From: DASYKT01 sp035995185 | GTDB taxonomy: Bacteria > Acidobacteriota > Blastocatellia > Pyrinomonadales > Pyrinomonadaceae | NCBI GenBank assembly: GCA_035995185.1 | Contig: DASYKT010000011.1 | Span: 310,001-374,000, forward strand | Direction of reading: 5' to 3' | DNA: 64,000 bases | Part shown: in pieces, positions 41,912 through 51,175 of the stretch | How positions within the stretch are numbered: position 1 is the stretch's first letter | Layout of the letters: each line of letters opens with the position of its first letter | Position numbers and translations under genes: made by a program | The notes under the pieces: generated by a model | What the model was told of the DNA's origin: nothing | Seen by the model: only the letters and a program-made list of their open reading frames with translations | Databases searched by the model: none

Positions 41912-43846
41912 ATGTTAAAAACTTCCGCTTACTTCCTTTTGACGATCATTTTTCTTGCCTGTCCCGCAATAGCGCAAAATTCGAACACCGCGGCAAATGC
42001 CGTCCAGAGCGGGCCCTTAAGCATAGAGATGCCGCCAATACCCCCGGCAAATTCCACTATGCGCGGCAGGGTCTATTACGAAGACACGGGCCGGCCGGTC
42101 AAGCGGGCTTCGATAATGTTCGTCAGCAGCGACAGCGGCGGCGCCGGTGAAAAGTCGGGTCTGACCGACGGCGAGGGGAATTTTCTGATCAAGAATGTTC
42201 CCGCGGGAACTTATTACGCGGTGATCAATGCACCGGGTGTCGTTTCGCCGATCGCCTATATCGATTTTTCCAGGTTCGGCCCCGGCGGCGGTGGCAACGA
42301 CAGGGAGGCTTTAGAGCAGGCCCTGGTGGATTTCGACAAGATCATAGTTGACGGTGTAAATGAGACCTATGTTCAGGTTCGCGCCAAACACGGCGGGGCG
42401 ATCAGCGGCCGGGTCATTTATGCGAACGGCGATCCGGCGGTCGGCGCAAAAGTAGAGATATTAAGGAAGGTCAATGGAAAATTCGTCTCCGTGGTCTCGA
42501 GTTTGGCGAGCATAATGAGTATGTTCAGCGGCAGCGGTTCCAGCAGCGGACAAACCGACGACCGGGGAATGTACCGTTTTCCCGGCCTGCCTCCGGGTGA
42601 ATATGTGGTCAAAGTGAGCGAAAGCGTGCGCCATGCGGAAAATGACGAAAGGCGCGGGGGCCCGGGAGATGCGTTTGCGATGCTATTATTCGGATCGACA
42701 AACTCGCTGTTGAATTTTTACTTTCCCGATGCGACCGATCTCAAGGATGCGCAAGTGCTGAATGTCTTGTTAGGACAGGAGCAAGGCGAGGTCAACATCA
42801 CGATTCCCGATAAAAGCCTTTTTACCCTGACCGGCAAGGTGATCGCGCGAAAAGATAAAAAAACTTTGGCGGGCGTGCGCATAGCTCTTCAGAAAAAGGG
42901 GCAGACCGATTCTTCTCTATTTAATATGATGGGGCGTGAGATGAACAGCGCTGTCACCGACGGGGAAGGGAACTGGAAATTCAAGGACCTGCCCCAGGGC
43001 GAGTACTCGATAACCGTGACCTCAGATAATTCCCACCGGGAATATGATTCGGATGACGATGATCCGGACGTTGGGGTAACTGCGAAAAAAATACCCCCAC
43101 CGGTGAAATTCGCAAAAGCTTTTAAAGACGTTCTGATCGAAGACAAAAATCTCGAAGATGTGATAATCGAACTCGGCTATGGGGCCGTCGTCTCCGGGAC
43201 CGTATCGGTCGAAGGTAATAAGGCGATGCCGATGAACGTGACCATTCAGGCAATGGGCGAACACGAAGAAAATCTTTCTTCCGCGACGGTGTTCAATTAC
43301 GAGGGAAGCGTCAGTGCCAACAGAGCCATGCCTTCGATTCCGCAAAAGACCAACAATGAATTCAAACTGGAAAATGTCGCCGCCGGAAAGATCACTTTGA
43401 AGTTCAATATAAATGAGGACAGTTACTACGTAAAAAGCGCGCGGTCCGGAATGACCGATCTGCTGGCCGGGCCGGTGGATGTCAAAGAAGGCGAGATGCT
43501 GTCCGGCGTCAAGATAGTTTTAGCAAAAGATACCGGAACGCTCAAAGGTAAAATTTTGGACGATCGGGACCAGCCGGCTTCGGGCGTGGCCCTTTTAGTG
43601 CTTCCTACCGACTCAGCCAAAAGATCTTCTAATTTCTTTAAGAATGCGCGGTCCGACGGCGAAGGAAAGTTTGAAATGAAGCTGCCTCCCGGTGAATACG
43701 CGATATTGTTTGTAAAAGCCGGGATAACGAGCGGCGACCCGATCGCTTTTAAGGCCTGGCTGGACGAGGAAATGAAAAGTCCTTACAAAGTCTCAATCAG
43801 CGCGGAAGGTACGGCAAACGCGGCCCTGAGAAAGCCGAACCCATAG
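41912..43846 (+). CDS. Secreted protein with several carboxypeptidase-regulatory-like domains
   Basis: The 644-residue product has a signal peptide (about 1-22, FLLTIIFLACPAIAQ) followed by repeated beta-sandwich units: RGRVYYEDTGRPVKRASIMF with GNFLIKNVPAGTYYAVI, SGRVIYANGDPAVGAKVEI with FPGLPPGEYVVKVS, LTGKVIARKDKKTLAGVRIAL with WKFKDLPQGEYSITV, and KGKILDDRDQPASGVALLVL with FEMKLPPGEYAILFV. Such domains bind calcium or carbohydrate, or only stabilise; no enzyme domain is attached. Probably an extracellular or periplasmic matrix protein. Confidence 0.82.
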   Translation: MLKTSAYFLLTIIFLACPAIAQNSNTAANAVQSGPLSIEMPPIPPANSTMRGRVYYEDTGRPVKRASIMFVSSDSGGAGEKSGLTDGEGNFLIKNVPAGTYYAVINAPGVVSPIAYIDFSRFGPGGGGNDREALEQALVDFDKIIVDGVNETYVQVRAKHGGAISGRVIYANGDPAVGAKVEILRKVNGKFVSVVSSLASIMSMFSGSGSSSGQTDDRGMYRFPGLPPGEYVVKVSESVRHAENDERRGGPGDAFAMLLFGSTNSLLNFYFPDATDLKDAQVLNVLLGQEQGEVNITIPDKSLFTLTGKVIARKDKKTLAGVRIALQKKGQTDSSLFNMMGREMNSAVTDGEGNWKFKDLPQGEYSITVTSDNSHREYDSDDDDPDVGVTAKKIPPPVKFAKAFKDVLIEDKNLEDVIIELGYGAVVSGTVSVEGNKAMPMNVTIQAMGEHEENLSSATVFNYEGSVSANRAMPSIPQKTNNEFKLENVAAGKITLKFNINEDSYYVKSARSGMTDLLAGPVDVKEGEMLSGVKIVLAKDTGTLKGKILDDRDQPASGVALLVLPTDSAKRSSNFFKNARSDGEGKFEMKLPPGEYAILFVKAGITSGDPIAFKAWLDEEMKSPYKVSISAEGTANAALRKPNP

Positions 43847-43892
43847 TTAGTAGTGGTGTAAATGTGTGTTGCTGCGCAACAAAATCGCGCCA

Positions 43893-43970
43893 GGCGGAAG
43901 CCCGACTGTTAGGGAGGGCTGGTTTTCCCGCGATAACACCCGAGCCCTTGCTAACGCGCGGGCTTCTGCC
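43893..43970. repeat. Palindromic intergenic repeat
   Basis: GGCGGAAGCCCG near 43894 is inverted at about 43959-43970 (CGGGCTTCTGCC), with internal GGGAGGGCT / GAGCCCTTG pairing. It fills part of the 256-bp interval ahead of the lipoprotein gene; nothing else was seen there. Confidence 0.65.
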
Positions 43971-44102
43971 TCTCAAACCGGCAAAACGTTAAAGGTTTTT
44001 TGACACGCTTGGTAAGTGTTGCGCTATAATTACATTGGCGCATGCTTCTCTTCTAGCTGCGCTTCCGCGCGCGCAAATCTACAAATCGGCAGTTAAATAC
44101 TT

Positions 44103-44996
44103 ATGAAAACAAGAATTATGAGTTCGAATCGTTTTTTTCTGGGCATTATATTTTTAAGTTTATTTTCCGGGCTTACCGCTTGTACGTCTGTTTCGGGCGA
44201 AAAAGCGCAGGCGGCCGCTCCTGAAACGGCACAACCGGCGGTTCCAAACACTGAAGAAAAAGGGATCGTCATTCTTAGCAAAATCGAGATCCAGGCAGGA
44301 AGCCCCGGCGAAGCGGTGAGGAATTTTTATAAGCTTATCCGTGAAAAACGCTTTGTAGACGCGATGATGATGACCAATATGAAGCCGGCCGTGGAAGGTT
44401 TGACGCTGGAAGACGCACAACAACTGGCCCCTGATTTTGAGCCGCTGGCGGCACAGGTCCCGCTCGATCTGGTGATAACCGGCGAACAGATCAGCGGCAA
44501 CAAAGCCAGCGTGTTCCTTAAACTGCCGGGCGACGAAGGCACGGGCAATCCTACCTCGGATGAGATAAAGCTGCGTAAAGAAGGCGAAAGCTGGGTCATT
44601 TTAAGCGGTGACGATAAAGACGAAGCAAACGCCAAAAAACAGGGCAAATCTTACTTTTTTAACGTCCGGATCGACGTTCATCACCAGGAAGTCCACTTTA
44701 TGCTGGAACGCATAATGAAAGCCCAGGCGATCTTTAGCGCCGACGGCAAAGGCCTGTATGGCGACCGCGACATGCTGATCCGCGAAGGACTGCTCCCTGT
44801 CGATATAACCGGTTCATATACAACGGGTTACAATTTCAGCATCGTGCTTTCGGCGGACAAAAAGAGCTATTACGTCAATGCCGTTCCGGCGGTCTATGGT
44901 AAAAGCGGCAAACTTTCGTTCCTGATGGAAGTAACCGGCAATAACGAGCCAAAAACCAAGAGCAACGATAACGGCGGTATGCCTTTGAAGAGATAA
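44103..44996 (+). CDS. Putative lipoprotein with NTF2-like domain, unknown
   Basis: The 297-residue product has a signal peptide ending in a lipobox (SGLTACTS, Cys near residue 27) and so is probably anchored to a membrane by lipid. After an Ala/Pro linker, residues about 65-170 (SPGEAVRNFYKLIREKRFVD, LDLVITGEQISGNKASVFLK) resemble the DUF4878/NTF2-like fold of stress-related lipoproteins. The second half (VDITGSYTTGYNFSIVLSAD) is like pilus-associated or general secreted domains. No catalytic motif was recognised. A terminator lies 30 bp after the stop codon. Confidence 0.75.
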   Translation: MKTRIMSSNRFFLGIIFLSLFSGLTACTSVSGEKAQAAAPETAQPAVPNTEEKGIVILSKIEIQAGSPGEAVRNFYKLIREKRFVDAMMMTNMKPAVEGLTLEDAQQLAPDFEPLAAQVPLDLVITGEQISGNKASVFLKLPGDEGTGNPTSDEIKLRKEGESWVILSGDDKDEANAKKQGKSYFFNVRIDVHHQEVHFMLERIMKAQAIFSADGKGLYGDRDMLIREGLLPVDITGSYTTGYNFSIVLSADKKSYYVNAVPAVYGKSGKLSFLMEVTGNNEPKTKSNDNGGMPLKR

Positions 44997-45026
44997 TATT
45001 TCGGAAAATGGTTTAGATCATTTAGG

Positions 45027-45057
45027 AGCGCAAGGCGAAAAGCCTTGCGCTTTTATT
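45027..45057. terminator. Bidirectional terminator
   Basis: AGCGCAAGGC (45027-45036) pairs perfectly with GCCTTGCGCT (45042-45051) around a five-base loop, and TTTATTTTG follows on the plus strand. It separates the convergent lipoprotein and S74 genes. Confidence 0.88.
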
Positions 45058-45067
45058 TTGTGCGGAG

Positions 45068-46309
45068 CTATTGCTTACAAACTTCAGCGGCTGGGTTTTG
45101 CCCGCACAAGAGTTTTTTCAAACCCTCGATGACGATCTGCTGTTGTCTTAGCTGTTCCTGTTGTTCCTTGATGGCGTTGACCAACACGGTTGAGATGCGG
45201 TCGTATTTCACGCCTTCGACCTCGCCTTTTTCGTTGTAGGTGACCAGCAAAGGCTCAACGGCAGCCACGTCTTCCGCGCCAAAACCGATGTCCTTCGTCC
45301 CGCCATCTTTCCATTCGAAACGGATCGGGCGCAGCCGCTGCAAAAGTTCCAGGCCGGATGAAAACGACTTGATATTCTTTTTGTAACGCAAGCTGCTGGA
45401 CGAGCAGCTAACAATTTGATTGAGTAAAGTGGGAGAATTACTGCGACAAAGCGCAACGCCCGGCCCCTTCGGAAGTGTATTCAATTGCAGCCTGCCGGGA
45501 ATCAGGACGGTATCGAGCGGAAGCCCTAGCCCTGGTAGTGGGTTACGTCCCAAAACGATCGTATCGCGTGTTCTAACTACCGAGCCTGCGCCGATGGCGG
45601 TAGCAAATATAAGATTGTCTGAGCTTACGTCGGCGGATGTGCCGATTACCGTGTTATTGGAGCCTGTTTTGTTGCCATAGCCTGCACGAGAGCCGAGAAA
45701 CAAGTTGTTGCTTCCGCTTTCGTTCCTACTGCCCGCGCTGAAGCCGAGAAACGAGTTGTTGCTTCCACTTTGGTTGCTACTGCCCGCGTTTGAGCCGAGA
45801 AACGAGTTGTTGCTTCCGATGTTGTAATAGCCCGCGTTTGAGCCGAGAAACGAGTTGCTGTTTCCGGTGTTGTGATAGCCCGCGCTGAAGCCGAAAAACG
45901 AGTTGTGATTTCCTGCTTGGCTGTTGTAGCCCGCGCTGGAGCCGAAAAACGAGTTGCTGGAGCCCTCTGTGTTGTAATAGCCCGTGTACGAACCGACAAA
46001 CGAGTTCCAGCTTCCTGTATTTTTATCTCCCGCGTAGACGCCGGCAAAATAGTTACCACCTGGCACCTGGCTGCGGCTGATATTAAATAAGCTCTTCGTG
46101 CTGAAGGCGGTGTTGTCGCCGGAGGTGTTGAGGTTTTCCCTTCGCGGCAAGGTGCCGAAGTTAAAAGTGTAAGCACCTTGGATCGCCGGCGGGGTTTCCG
46201 CACTCGTTGCCTGTAAATCTCCGGTTTGCGCCGCCCCGGCAAACGCTAAAAGCAAAACAACAAAGATCGCCGTCAGCAGCAGGCGAAGGTGGGAAGTGAG
46301 TGTTTTCAT
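45068..46309 (-). CDS. Secreted repeat protein with self-cleaving S74 chaperone domain
   Basis: The 413-residue protein has a signal peptide (about 1-27). Residues about 99-225 contain roughly eight copies of a 16-18-residue unit with the pattern NSF(L/F)G-x2-AG-x-N-x2-G, like the YadA/Hep-Hag left-handed beta-roll. The C-terminus is a peptidase S74 domain: SSSSLRYKKNIKSFSSGLEL holds the Ser-Lys dyad (Ser306, Lys310/311), then RFEWKDGGTKDIGFGAEDVA and a coiled coil (NAIKEQQEQLRQQ). S74 domains trimerise phage tail fibres and cut themselves off. Here it probably helps a trimeric adhesin fold outside the cell. Confidence 0.82.
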   Translation of the reverse strand: MKTLTSHLRLLLTAIFVVLLLAFAGAAQTGDLQATSAETPPAIQGAYTFNFGTLPRRENLNTSGDNTAFSTKSLFNISRSQVPGGNYFAGVYAGDKNTGSWNSFVGSYTGYYNTEGSSNSFFGSSAGYNSQAGNHNSFFGFSAGYHNTGNSNSFLGSNAGYYNIGSNNSFLGSNAGSSNQSGSNNSFLGFSAGSRNESGSNNLFLGSRAGYGNKTGSNNTVIGTSADVSSDNLIFATAIGAGSVVRTRDTIVLGRNPLPGLGLPLDTVLIPGRLQLNTLPKGPGVALCRSNSPTLLNQIVSCSSSSLRYKKNIKSFSSGLELLQRLRPIRFEWKDGGTKDIGFGAEDVAAVEPLLVTYNEKGEVEGVKYDRISTVLVNAIKEQQEQLRQQQIVIEGLKKLLCGQNPAAEVCKQ

Positions 46310-46660
46310 GATTTTCTCCTGAGATAAACAGACTTTTGCCCTTAAAGTCGTATTTTTGAGTATGCTCCGCCTAAAGATCTCAGGGGGGATAGGTTAGTGA
46401 GGTGGGAGTTCGGGAGATAAACCTGTGGGCAGTTTTTCTTCCTTTCAAGCAGCTTTTACAGATGCTTCCTCACTTCTACCTTGATATGAGAAAACGTCCC
46501 GAAGCGTTACGGAAAATAAGCAAAGCCGGGGATTTCCGGACACCTCATTTTATGTAAAAGATGTTCCGGTCAGGCTTTACGGGCAAAAAAAATCTGAAAA
46601 AAGTAAAAAAAGTATTGTTATTTTAAAACAAAAGGTGTATATAACTTATCCCCTTTTAAT
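46310..46660. other. Gene-less stretch with phased A-tracts
   Basis: Nothing coding was seen. ACTTTTGCCCTTAAAGTCGT near 46329 resembles the MITE end TTTGCCTATAAAGTC. Close to the next gene, A-tracts of 6-8 bases occur roughly every 10 bp (46587-46640), which would bend DNA and could aid transcription of the PilZ gene. Confidence 0.4.
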
Positions 46661-47176
46661 ATGGAGGAAGTTTTCCGCTCACTCGTGGGTCGTTTCAACG
46701 AGTCTGTGAGAGGCTATCTTAAGCCCTCGCGGAAACCTTCTTGTCTGCCCGTACTAGTATCTATCAGGCCGAATATCCACACTACCAGTTTGCTGACAAA
46801 CCGCCTGGCGGAAACCTACGCGCCGAAAAGAAAAGACCTGTCGATCCTGGGCGAAACCCAGGATATCAGTGAAAACGGCCTGTCGTTTATCGTCGCTTCG
46901 ATCCGGTTGGGCGAGCATTACCTGGTCAGCGACGGAACGGTCCTCGAGCTTGAGATAGATCTGCCGGAAGGGAAATTGCACGTGAAAGCGGTCGGGTGCC
47001 GTTATGAACAGATCGATCTGGACTGCTCGGTCAGCAGATTTTTGGTCGGCGCCAGATTTATCGAAGTAAGCGCCAAAGATAAGATTCTTTTGGCGGAATA
47101 CCTGGAAGCAGAAAAACGATCTCGAAAAAACAAGGTCAAAAACGTCCAGTGGGGTCTGGACCTGACCCGTCCATAA
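46661..47176 (+). CDS. PilZ-like domain protein
   Basis: The 171-residue product has a basic N-terminal helix (about 1-30), then a PilZ-like beta-barrel. KRKDLSILGETQDISENGLS matches the D-x-S-x-x-G half of the cyclic di-GMP motif (DISENG), though the RxxxR part is not clear. RFLVGARFIEVSAKDKILLA is the conserved strand-helix end. The C-terminus is Lys/Arg-rich. It probably binds cyclic di-GMP or acts as an adaptor. The peptidase gene starts 29 bp downstream and may be co-transcribed. Confidence 0.72.
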   Translation: MEEVFRSLVGRFNESVRGYLKPSRKPSCLPVLVSIRPNIHTTSLLTNRLAETYAPKRKDLSILGETQDISENGLSFIVASIRLGEHYLVSDGTVLELEIDLPEGKLHVKAVGCRYEQIDLDCSVSRFLVGARFIEVSAKDKILLAEYLEAEKRSRKNKVKNVQWGLDLTRP

Positions 47177-47205
47177 ATCAGGAAGCCGTAAAATAAGGGG
47201 AAATC

Positions 47206-48390
47206 TTGCCGGTCCGGTTCAAAAAAATCTTAAAAATATTTTTGTTGGTAGCAGCCGCATTGCTGATTGCATTCGCGGTTTTTTTCTTTGGCTTTGCCGC
47301 GCGGCTGGTGGCCGATACGATCAATGGCGTTCACAATAAGCCTCCCTATCAGATATCCGAACGTGCGCAGGCGATGCACAAGAAACTGCTGGTGGCCGAT
47401 ATGCACTGCGATGCGCTGAGCTGGGGGCGCGATCTCACGATCAAAAATTCCGGTGGCCATGTCGATATCCCGCGGATGCTCGAAGGCAACCTTGGCCTGC
47501 AGGCTTTCACCGTGGTGACTAAATCTCCGCGCGGGCTGAATATAGAAAGAAACGACGATAAGACCGACAATATTTTCTGGCTGGCGCTCGGCCAGATGCA
47601 GCCGTTGGAAAATTTATTCAGCCTGACCAAGCGGGCCTTGTGGCAGGCAAAACAGCTTCATTACTTTGCCGAAAAGTCCGGCGGCAAGCTGATCATCATA
47701 AAAAATAAAAAAGATCTGCAGAATTTCCTCGAGCGGCGGAAGACGGAAGAAGTTGTCGGCGGCTGGCTCGGCATCGAAGGCGCGCACGCGCTCGACGGTG
47801 ATATTAACAACGTCGATGTTCTCTATGACGCGGGATTTCGGATGATGTCGCCCTCGCACTTTTTCGATAACGACATTGGCGGCTCCGCGCACGGCATCGA
47901 AAAGTACGGCCTGACCGAAAAAGGCAAAGAGATGGTGCGCCGGATGGAAGCAAAAGGAATGCTTGTCGACGTGGCCCACGCTTCGACCAAAACCATCGAC
48001 GACGTGCTGGCGATGGCGACGAAACCCGTGGTCGTCTCACACACCGGCGTAAAAGGAACGTGCGACAACAATCGCAATCTCACCGACGATCAGCTCAGGC
48101 GTATTGCCGCTACCGGCGGCGTGATCGGGATCGGATTTTGGGACACCGCCGTCTGCGGGAATGACGCGGCGGCGATCGGCAGGGCCATTCGTTATGCGGC
48201 CGATGTGGCCGGCGTCGAACATGTCGCGCTGGGCTCTGATTTCGATGGCGCGGTCGTCACGCCATTTGACGCAACCGGCCTCGCGCAAATCACCGAAGCT
48301 TTGATGAATGAAGGATTTAGCAGAGAAGAGATCGCCCGGATAATGGGCGGCAATGTGGTGAATTTGCTGCAAAACAACCTGCCTGACTGA
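47206..48390 (+). CDS. M19-family membrane dipeptidase
   Basis: The 394-residue product starts with TTG after AGGGGAAA and has an N-terminal membrane helix or uncleaved signal (about 6-30). Family M19 motifs follow: VADMHCDALSWG (HxD zinc ligands), GGWLGIEGAHALDGD (bridging Glu), VDVAHASTKTIDDV (His) and PVVVSHTGVKG (His), with VALGSDFDGAVVTPF near the end (GSDFDG). Renal-dipeptidase-type enzymes hydrolyse dipeptides and some beta-lactams. The periplasmic location follows from the N-terminus. It lies just after the PilZ gene. Confidence 0.9.
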   Translation: MPVRFKKILKIFLLVAAALLIAFAVFFFGFAARLVADTINGVHNKPPYQISERAQAMHKKLLVADMHCDALSWGRDLTIKNSGGHVDIPRMLEGNLGLQAFTVVTKSPRGLNIERNDDKTDNIFWLALGQMQPLENLFSLTKRALWQAKQLHYFAEKSGGKLIIIKNKKDLQNFLERRKTEEVVGGWLGIEGAHALDGDINNVDVLYDAGFRMMSPSHFFDNDIGGSAHGIEKYGLTEKGKEMVRRMEAKGMLVDVAHASTKTIDDVLAMATKPVVVSHTGVKGTCDNNRNLTDDQLRRIAATGGVIGIGFWDTAVCGNDAAAIGRAIRYAADVAGVEHVALGSDFDGAVVTPFDATGLAQITEALMNEGFSREEIARIMGGNVVNLLQNNLPD

Positions 48391-48437
48391 AACCGTTCCT
48401 TTGGATTTTGTGTCTAACATCCTGTATCATTCCTGCC

Positions 48438-49394
48438 ATGAAAACGCTTTACCCTGAGATAGAACCGTTTGATGACGGAATGCTGCAGGTTTCCGATCTG
48501 CACACCATTCATTACGAGCGCGCAGGCAGTCCTGACGGCATTCCCGTGGTGTTCCTGCACGGCGGGCCGGGCGGCGGGCTGCTGCCGATGTACCGCCAGT
48601 TTTTTGACCCGGCGGCGTTTCACGTGATCCTGTTCGACCAGCGCGGATCGGGTAAGTCAACACCTGCTTATGAGCTGAAAGAAAACACGACCTGGGACCT
48701 GGTCGCGGATATCGAAAAGCTGCGCGAAAAATTCGGGATCGATAAATGGTATGTCTTTGGCGGTTCGTGGGGAAGCACGCTGAGCCTGGCTTATGCCGAG
48801 ACGCATCCCGACCGCGTGCGCGGCCTCGCGCTGCGGGGAATTTTTCTGACGCGGCGCAAAGAGCTGGAGTGGTTCTATCAATACGGGGCTTCGGAAATTT
48901 TTCCGGACCACTGGGAACGTTTTCGCGACGAAATTCCGGAAGACGAGCGCGGCGATTTTATGACCGCTTACTATAAACGGCTCACCGGCGACGATGAAGA
49001 AACACAGCTTTCGGCGGCCCGCGCCTGGAGCGTTTGGGAAGGTTCGACCTCTAAACTTTATCCCAGCAAAGATCTGATCGAACATTGGGAAGGCGCGCAT
49101 GAAGCGCTCTCGCTCGCGCGTATCGAGTGTCATTATTTTATGAACAACTCTTTCTTTCCGACGGAAGATCATCTGCTGGAAAATGTCGGCAAGATCCGCA
49201 ATATTCCGACCGTGATCGTGCAGGGACGCTACGATGTCGTCTGCCCGATCACCAGCGCCTGGGACCTGCATAAGGCTTTCCCCGAAGCGGAACTTGTCGT
49301 AGTGCCCGACGCCGGCCATTCGGTTTCCGAACCGGGAACGATTTCGGCGCTGGTCGATGCGATGGATAAATTTCGCGATAAAGAAAAAAGTTAA
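48438..49394 (+). CDS. pip: Proline iminopeptidase
   Basis: The 318-residue protein starts at the ATG 48438 (MKTLYPEIEPFDDGMLQVSD); upstream in-frame TTG at 48408 is less likely because no ribosome site precedes it. The S33 motifs are clear: VVFLHGGPGGGLLPMYRQFF (oxyanion region), LFDQRGSGKSTP, the nucleophile in VFGGSWGSTLSLAYA (GGSWGS), and the catalytic His in VVPDAGHSVSEPG. It removes N-terminal proline from peptides in the cytoplasm. It follows the M19 peptidase by 47 bp, so the two may form a peptide-degradation operon. Confidence 0.95.
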   Translation: MKTLYPEIEPFDDGMLQVSDLHTIHYERAGSPDGIPVVFLHGGPGGGLLPMYRQFFDPAAFHVILFDQRGSGKSTPAYELKENTTWDLVADIEKLREKFGIDKWYVFGGSWGSTLSLAYAETHPDRVRGLALRGIFLTRRKELEWFYQYGASEIFPDHWERFRDEIPEDERGDFMTAYYKRLTGDDEETQLSAARAWSVWEGSTSKLYPSKDLIEHWEGAHEALSLARIECHYFMNNSFFPTEDHLLENVGKIRNIPTVIVQGRYDVVCPITSAWDLHKAFPEAELVVVPDAGHSVSEPGTISALVDAMDKFRDKEKS

Positions 49395-49470
49395 AAATGC
49401 AACCTGATCGCCGTTTCGGAGTGAAATGGATTGAAAAATTTACTCCGATGTAAAACGAGGTGATCAAAAT

Positions 49471-50343
49471 ATGCGTAAAAGTTTCTTCCTTGGTTTTTTG
49501 ATAATTTTGGTTTGTTTTTCCGGCCTGTTTGCGCAGGCCCCGCAGCCTGTTGCGCCGCAGTGGGAATACCTGGTGGTCGCTTTTGGCGGCCCCGCCGGCA
49601 GCCCGATCATTACTACCGAAAAAGACTCGGCGCCCGCAAAAGTAGGGTTTCGCCAGGTTTATTATGGTGACAAACTCGTAAGATTTACCGATAATGCCAG
49701 TAGCCAGGCCGCGCTGGACGAGTTAGGAAAAGCGGGCTGGGAATTGGTCAGCGTTATTCCCCCGGCGGAAGAGCGGCCGGTAAGTTATATTTTCAAGCGC
49801 CCGTTCGAGCGCGGCCGTTCGCAAAAAGAATTGGCGGAAGTGGCAAAGCTGGAACAGGACGCCAAAGCCGGTAAAAAGACGGTCATCAGAAAAGAGCCCT
49901 TAGTCGATCTTGACCGGGCCGAAGTACTGGCGGCGGATGACGCGGTGGCCGGCAGGGCCAAAGCCAAATTGGAAGAGGCGATCAAAAGCGCGGGCTTAAG
50001 TTCGCTGGTAAGCGTGAGGACCCGGTACGATAGTTATTCCCGCGAGACCTGGGCGGAAGTAACCGTGGACGGCAGCGGTATCCTGTTAAAAGACGGAAAT
50101 AAATTCCGCACCTCGGAAGCGAAAAAATACGTCAGCGAGATAGCTTCCGAGCTTTTTAAGAAAAGCGGCCTGCAGCCGGTGCCGGGAACCGATAAATATT
50201 ATTTTGAAAATGGAAACGTAGACAAAAAGGGAGAGATCGTGATCAACCTGGCTGTCTTTGTCAAGTACAACGGGAGAGATAACTTTGTAGGCAGAGGGGC
50301 CATCACCGGAAATTGGATGGCTTCCAATCAGCAGAAAGAATGA
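49471..50343 (+). CDS. Secreted protein with DUF4177-like domain, unknown
   Basis: The 290-residue product has a signal peptide (about 1-22, FFLGFLIILVCFSGLFAQ). Residues about 35-115 (PQWEYLVVAFGG, LGKAGWELVSVIPPAEERPV, YIFKRPF) match the DUF4177 fold, which typically reads WEY...LN.LG.EGWELV. The remainder is helical with no recognised family (EVLAADDAVAGRAKAKLEEA). The stop codon overlaps the HNH gene start (ATGA), so a coupled transcript is likely, though the functions look unrelated. Confidence 0.75.
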   Translation: MRKSFFLGFLIILVCFSGLFAQAPQPVAPQWEYLVVAFGGPAGSPIITTEKDSAPAKVGFRQVYYGDKLVRFTDNASSQAALDELGKAGWELVSVIPPAEERPVSYIFKRPFERGRSQKELAEVAKLEQDAKAGKKTVIRKEPLVDLDRAEVLAADDAVAGRAKAKLEEAIKSAGLSSLVSVRTRYDSYSRETWAEVTVDGSGILLKDGNKFRTSEAKKYVSEIASELFKKSGLQPVPGTDKYYFENGNVDKKGEIVINLAVFVKYNGRDNFVGRGAITGNWMASNQQKE

Positions 50344-50861
50344 CCGGAAGAGTTTTAGTACTGAATGCTTCTTATGAGCCGATAAACGTCTGCACGGAGC
50401 GCCGCGCGGTAGTGATGATCTTTAAAGGCGTGGCCCGTATGGAGGAGCACAACGGTCATATGCTTCACTCCGCGAGGTTGGAAATGAATGCTCCATCGGT
50501 CATCCGGCTGATGGAGTATCGCCATATTCCCCACGAAAGGAGGTCGCTGTCGCGTAAAAACATTTTGCTGCGCGACCAATATATGTGCCAGTATTGCGGC
50601 CGCACCTTTGCCCCGGCAGACCTTACGCTCGATCACGTGATGCCGCGCTCGCGGGGCGGCGGTTCCACCTGGGACAACCTGGTGGCCTGCTGCAAGCGCT
50701 GCAATCACCGCAAGGGCAATCAAACCCCCGAAGAATCAGGAATGAAACTGCTCAAACGTCCGCGCGCGTTTTCGTTACATATGAGCCGGCAAATTATGAG
50801 ATACTTAGGCAGGGCAGATGAAACCTGGCGCAGATACCTGTATTATGAGAGCCAGGACTAG
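50340..50861 (+). CDS. HNH-family endonuclease
   Basis: The 173-residue protein is read from the ATG at 50340 that overlaps the DUF4177 stop codon. A beta-rich N-terminal part (RVLVLNASYEPINVCTERRA) precedes the HNH core: DQYMCQYCGRTFAPADLTLD with the CxxC zinc knuckle and catalytic His in LDHVMPRSRGGGSTWDNLV, then ACCKRCNHRKGNQTPEESGM. This is the widespread chromosomal form often annotated as HNH endonuclease of unknown role. It precedes tatA by 15 bp. The start choice rests on the ATGA overlap. Confidence 0.9.
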   Translation: MTGRVLVLNASYEPINVCTERRAVVMIFKGVARMEEHNGHMLHSARLEMNAPSVIRLMEYRHIPHERRSLSRKNILLRDQYMCQYCGRTFAPADLTLDHVMPRSRGGGSTWDNLVACCKRCNHRKGNQTPEESGMKLLKRPRAFSLHMSRQIMRYLGRADETWRRYLYYESQD

Positions 50862-50876
50862 ATAAGGAGAGTGTAA

Positions 50877-51140
50877 ATGTTAGGTGGATGGGAATGGATA
50901 GTTATTGTTGCTGCGGTCTTTTTGTTATTTGGCGCCAGCCGTCTACCGCAATTGGCGAAATCGCTGGGACAGAGCCGTAAGGCCTTTAAGGAAGGCATGC
51001 GCGACGCCGAGGATGAGTACGAGGAGGAACAAGCGCAAAAAAAGATCGCCGCTCCCTCCGTTACGTCGGCGACCAGTATGACCGATGAGCAGCTGATGGA
51101 AGAGATCGCCCGCCGCCGCGCCGAAACAAAACAATCGTAA
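50877..51140 (+). CDS. tatA: Twin-arginine translocase subunit TatA/TatE-type
   Basis: The 87-residue protein has one N-terminal membrane helix (WEWIVIVAAVFLLFGASRLP), the hinge FGASRLPQLAKSLGQSRKAF with the conserved FG and KxxG, and a charged amphipathic helix followed by an acidic tail (DAEDEYEEEQAQKK). TatA forms the translocation pore for folded proteins with TatC. No tatC is visible in the window. A rho-independent terminator follows, ending the DUF4177-HNH-tatA transcript. Confidence 0.93.
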   Translation: MLGGWEWIVIVAAVFLLFGASRLPQLAKSLGQSRKAFKEGMRDAEDEYEEEQAQKKIAAPSVTSATSMTDEQLMEEIARRRAETKQS

Positions 51141-51175
51141 ATAACACCTGAGCACTCGTTTGCAAAAGGTTATCA

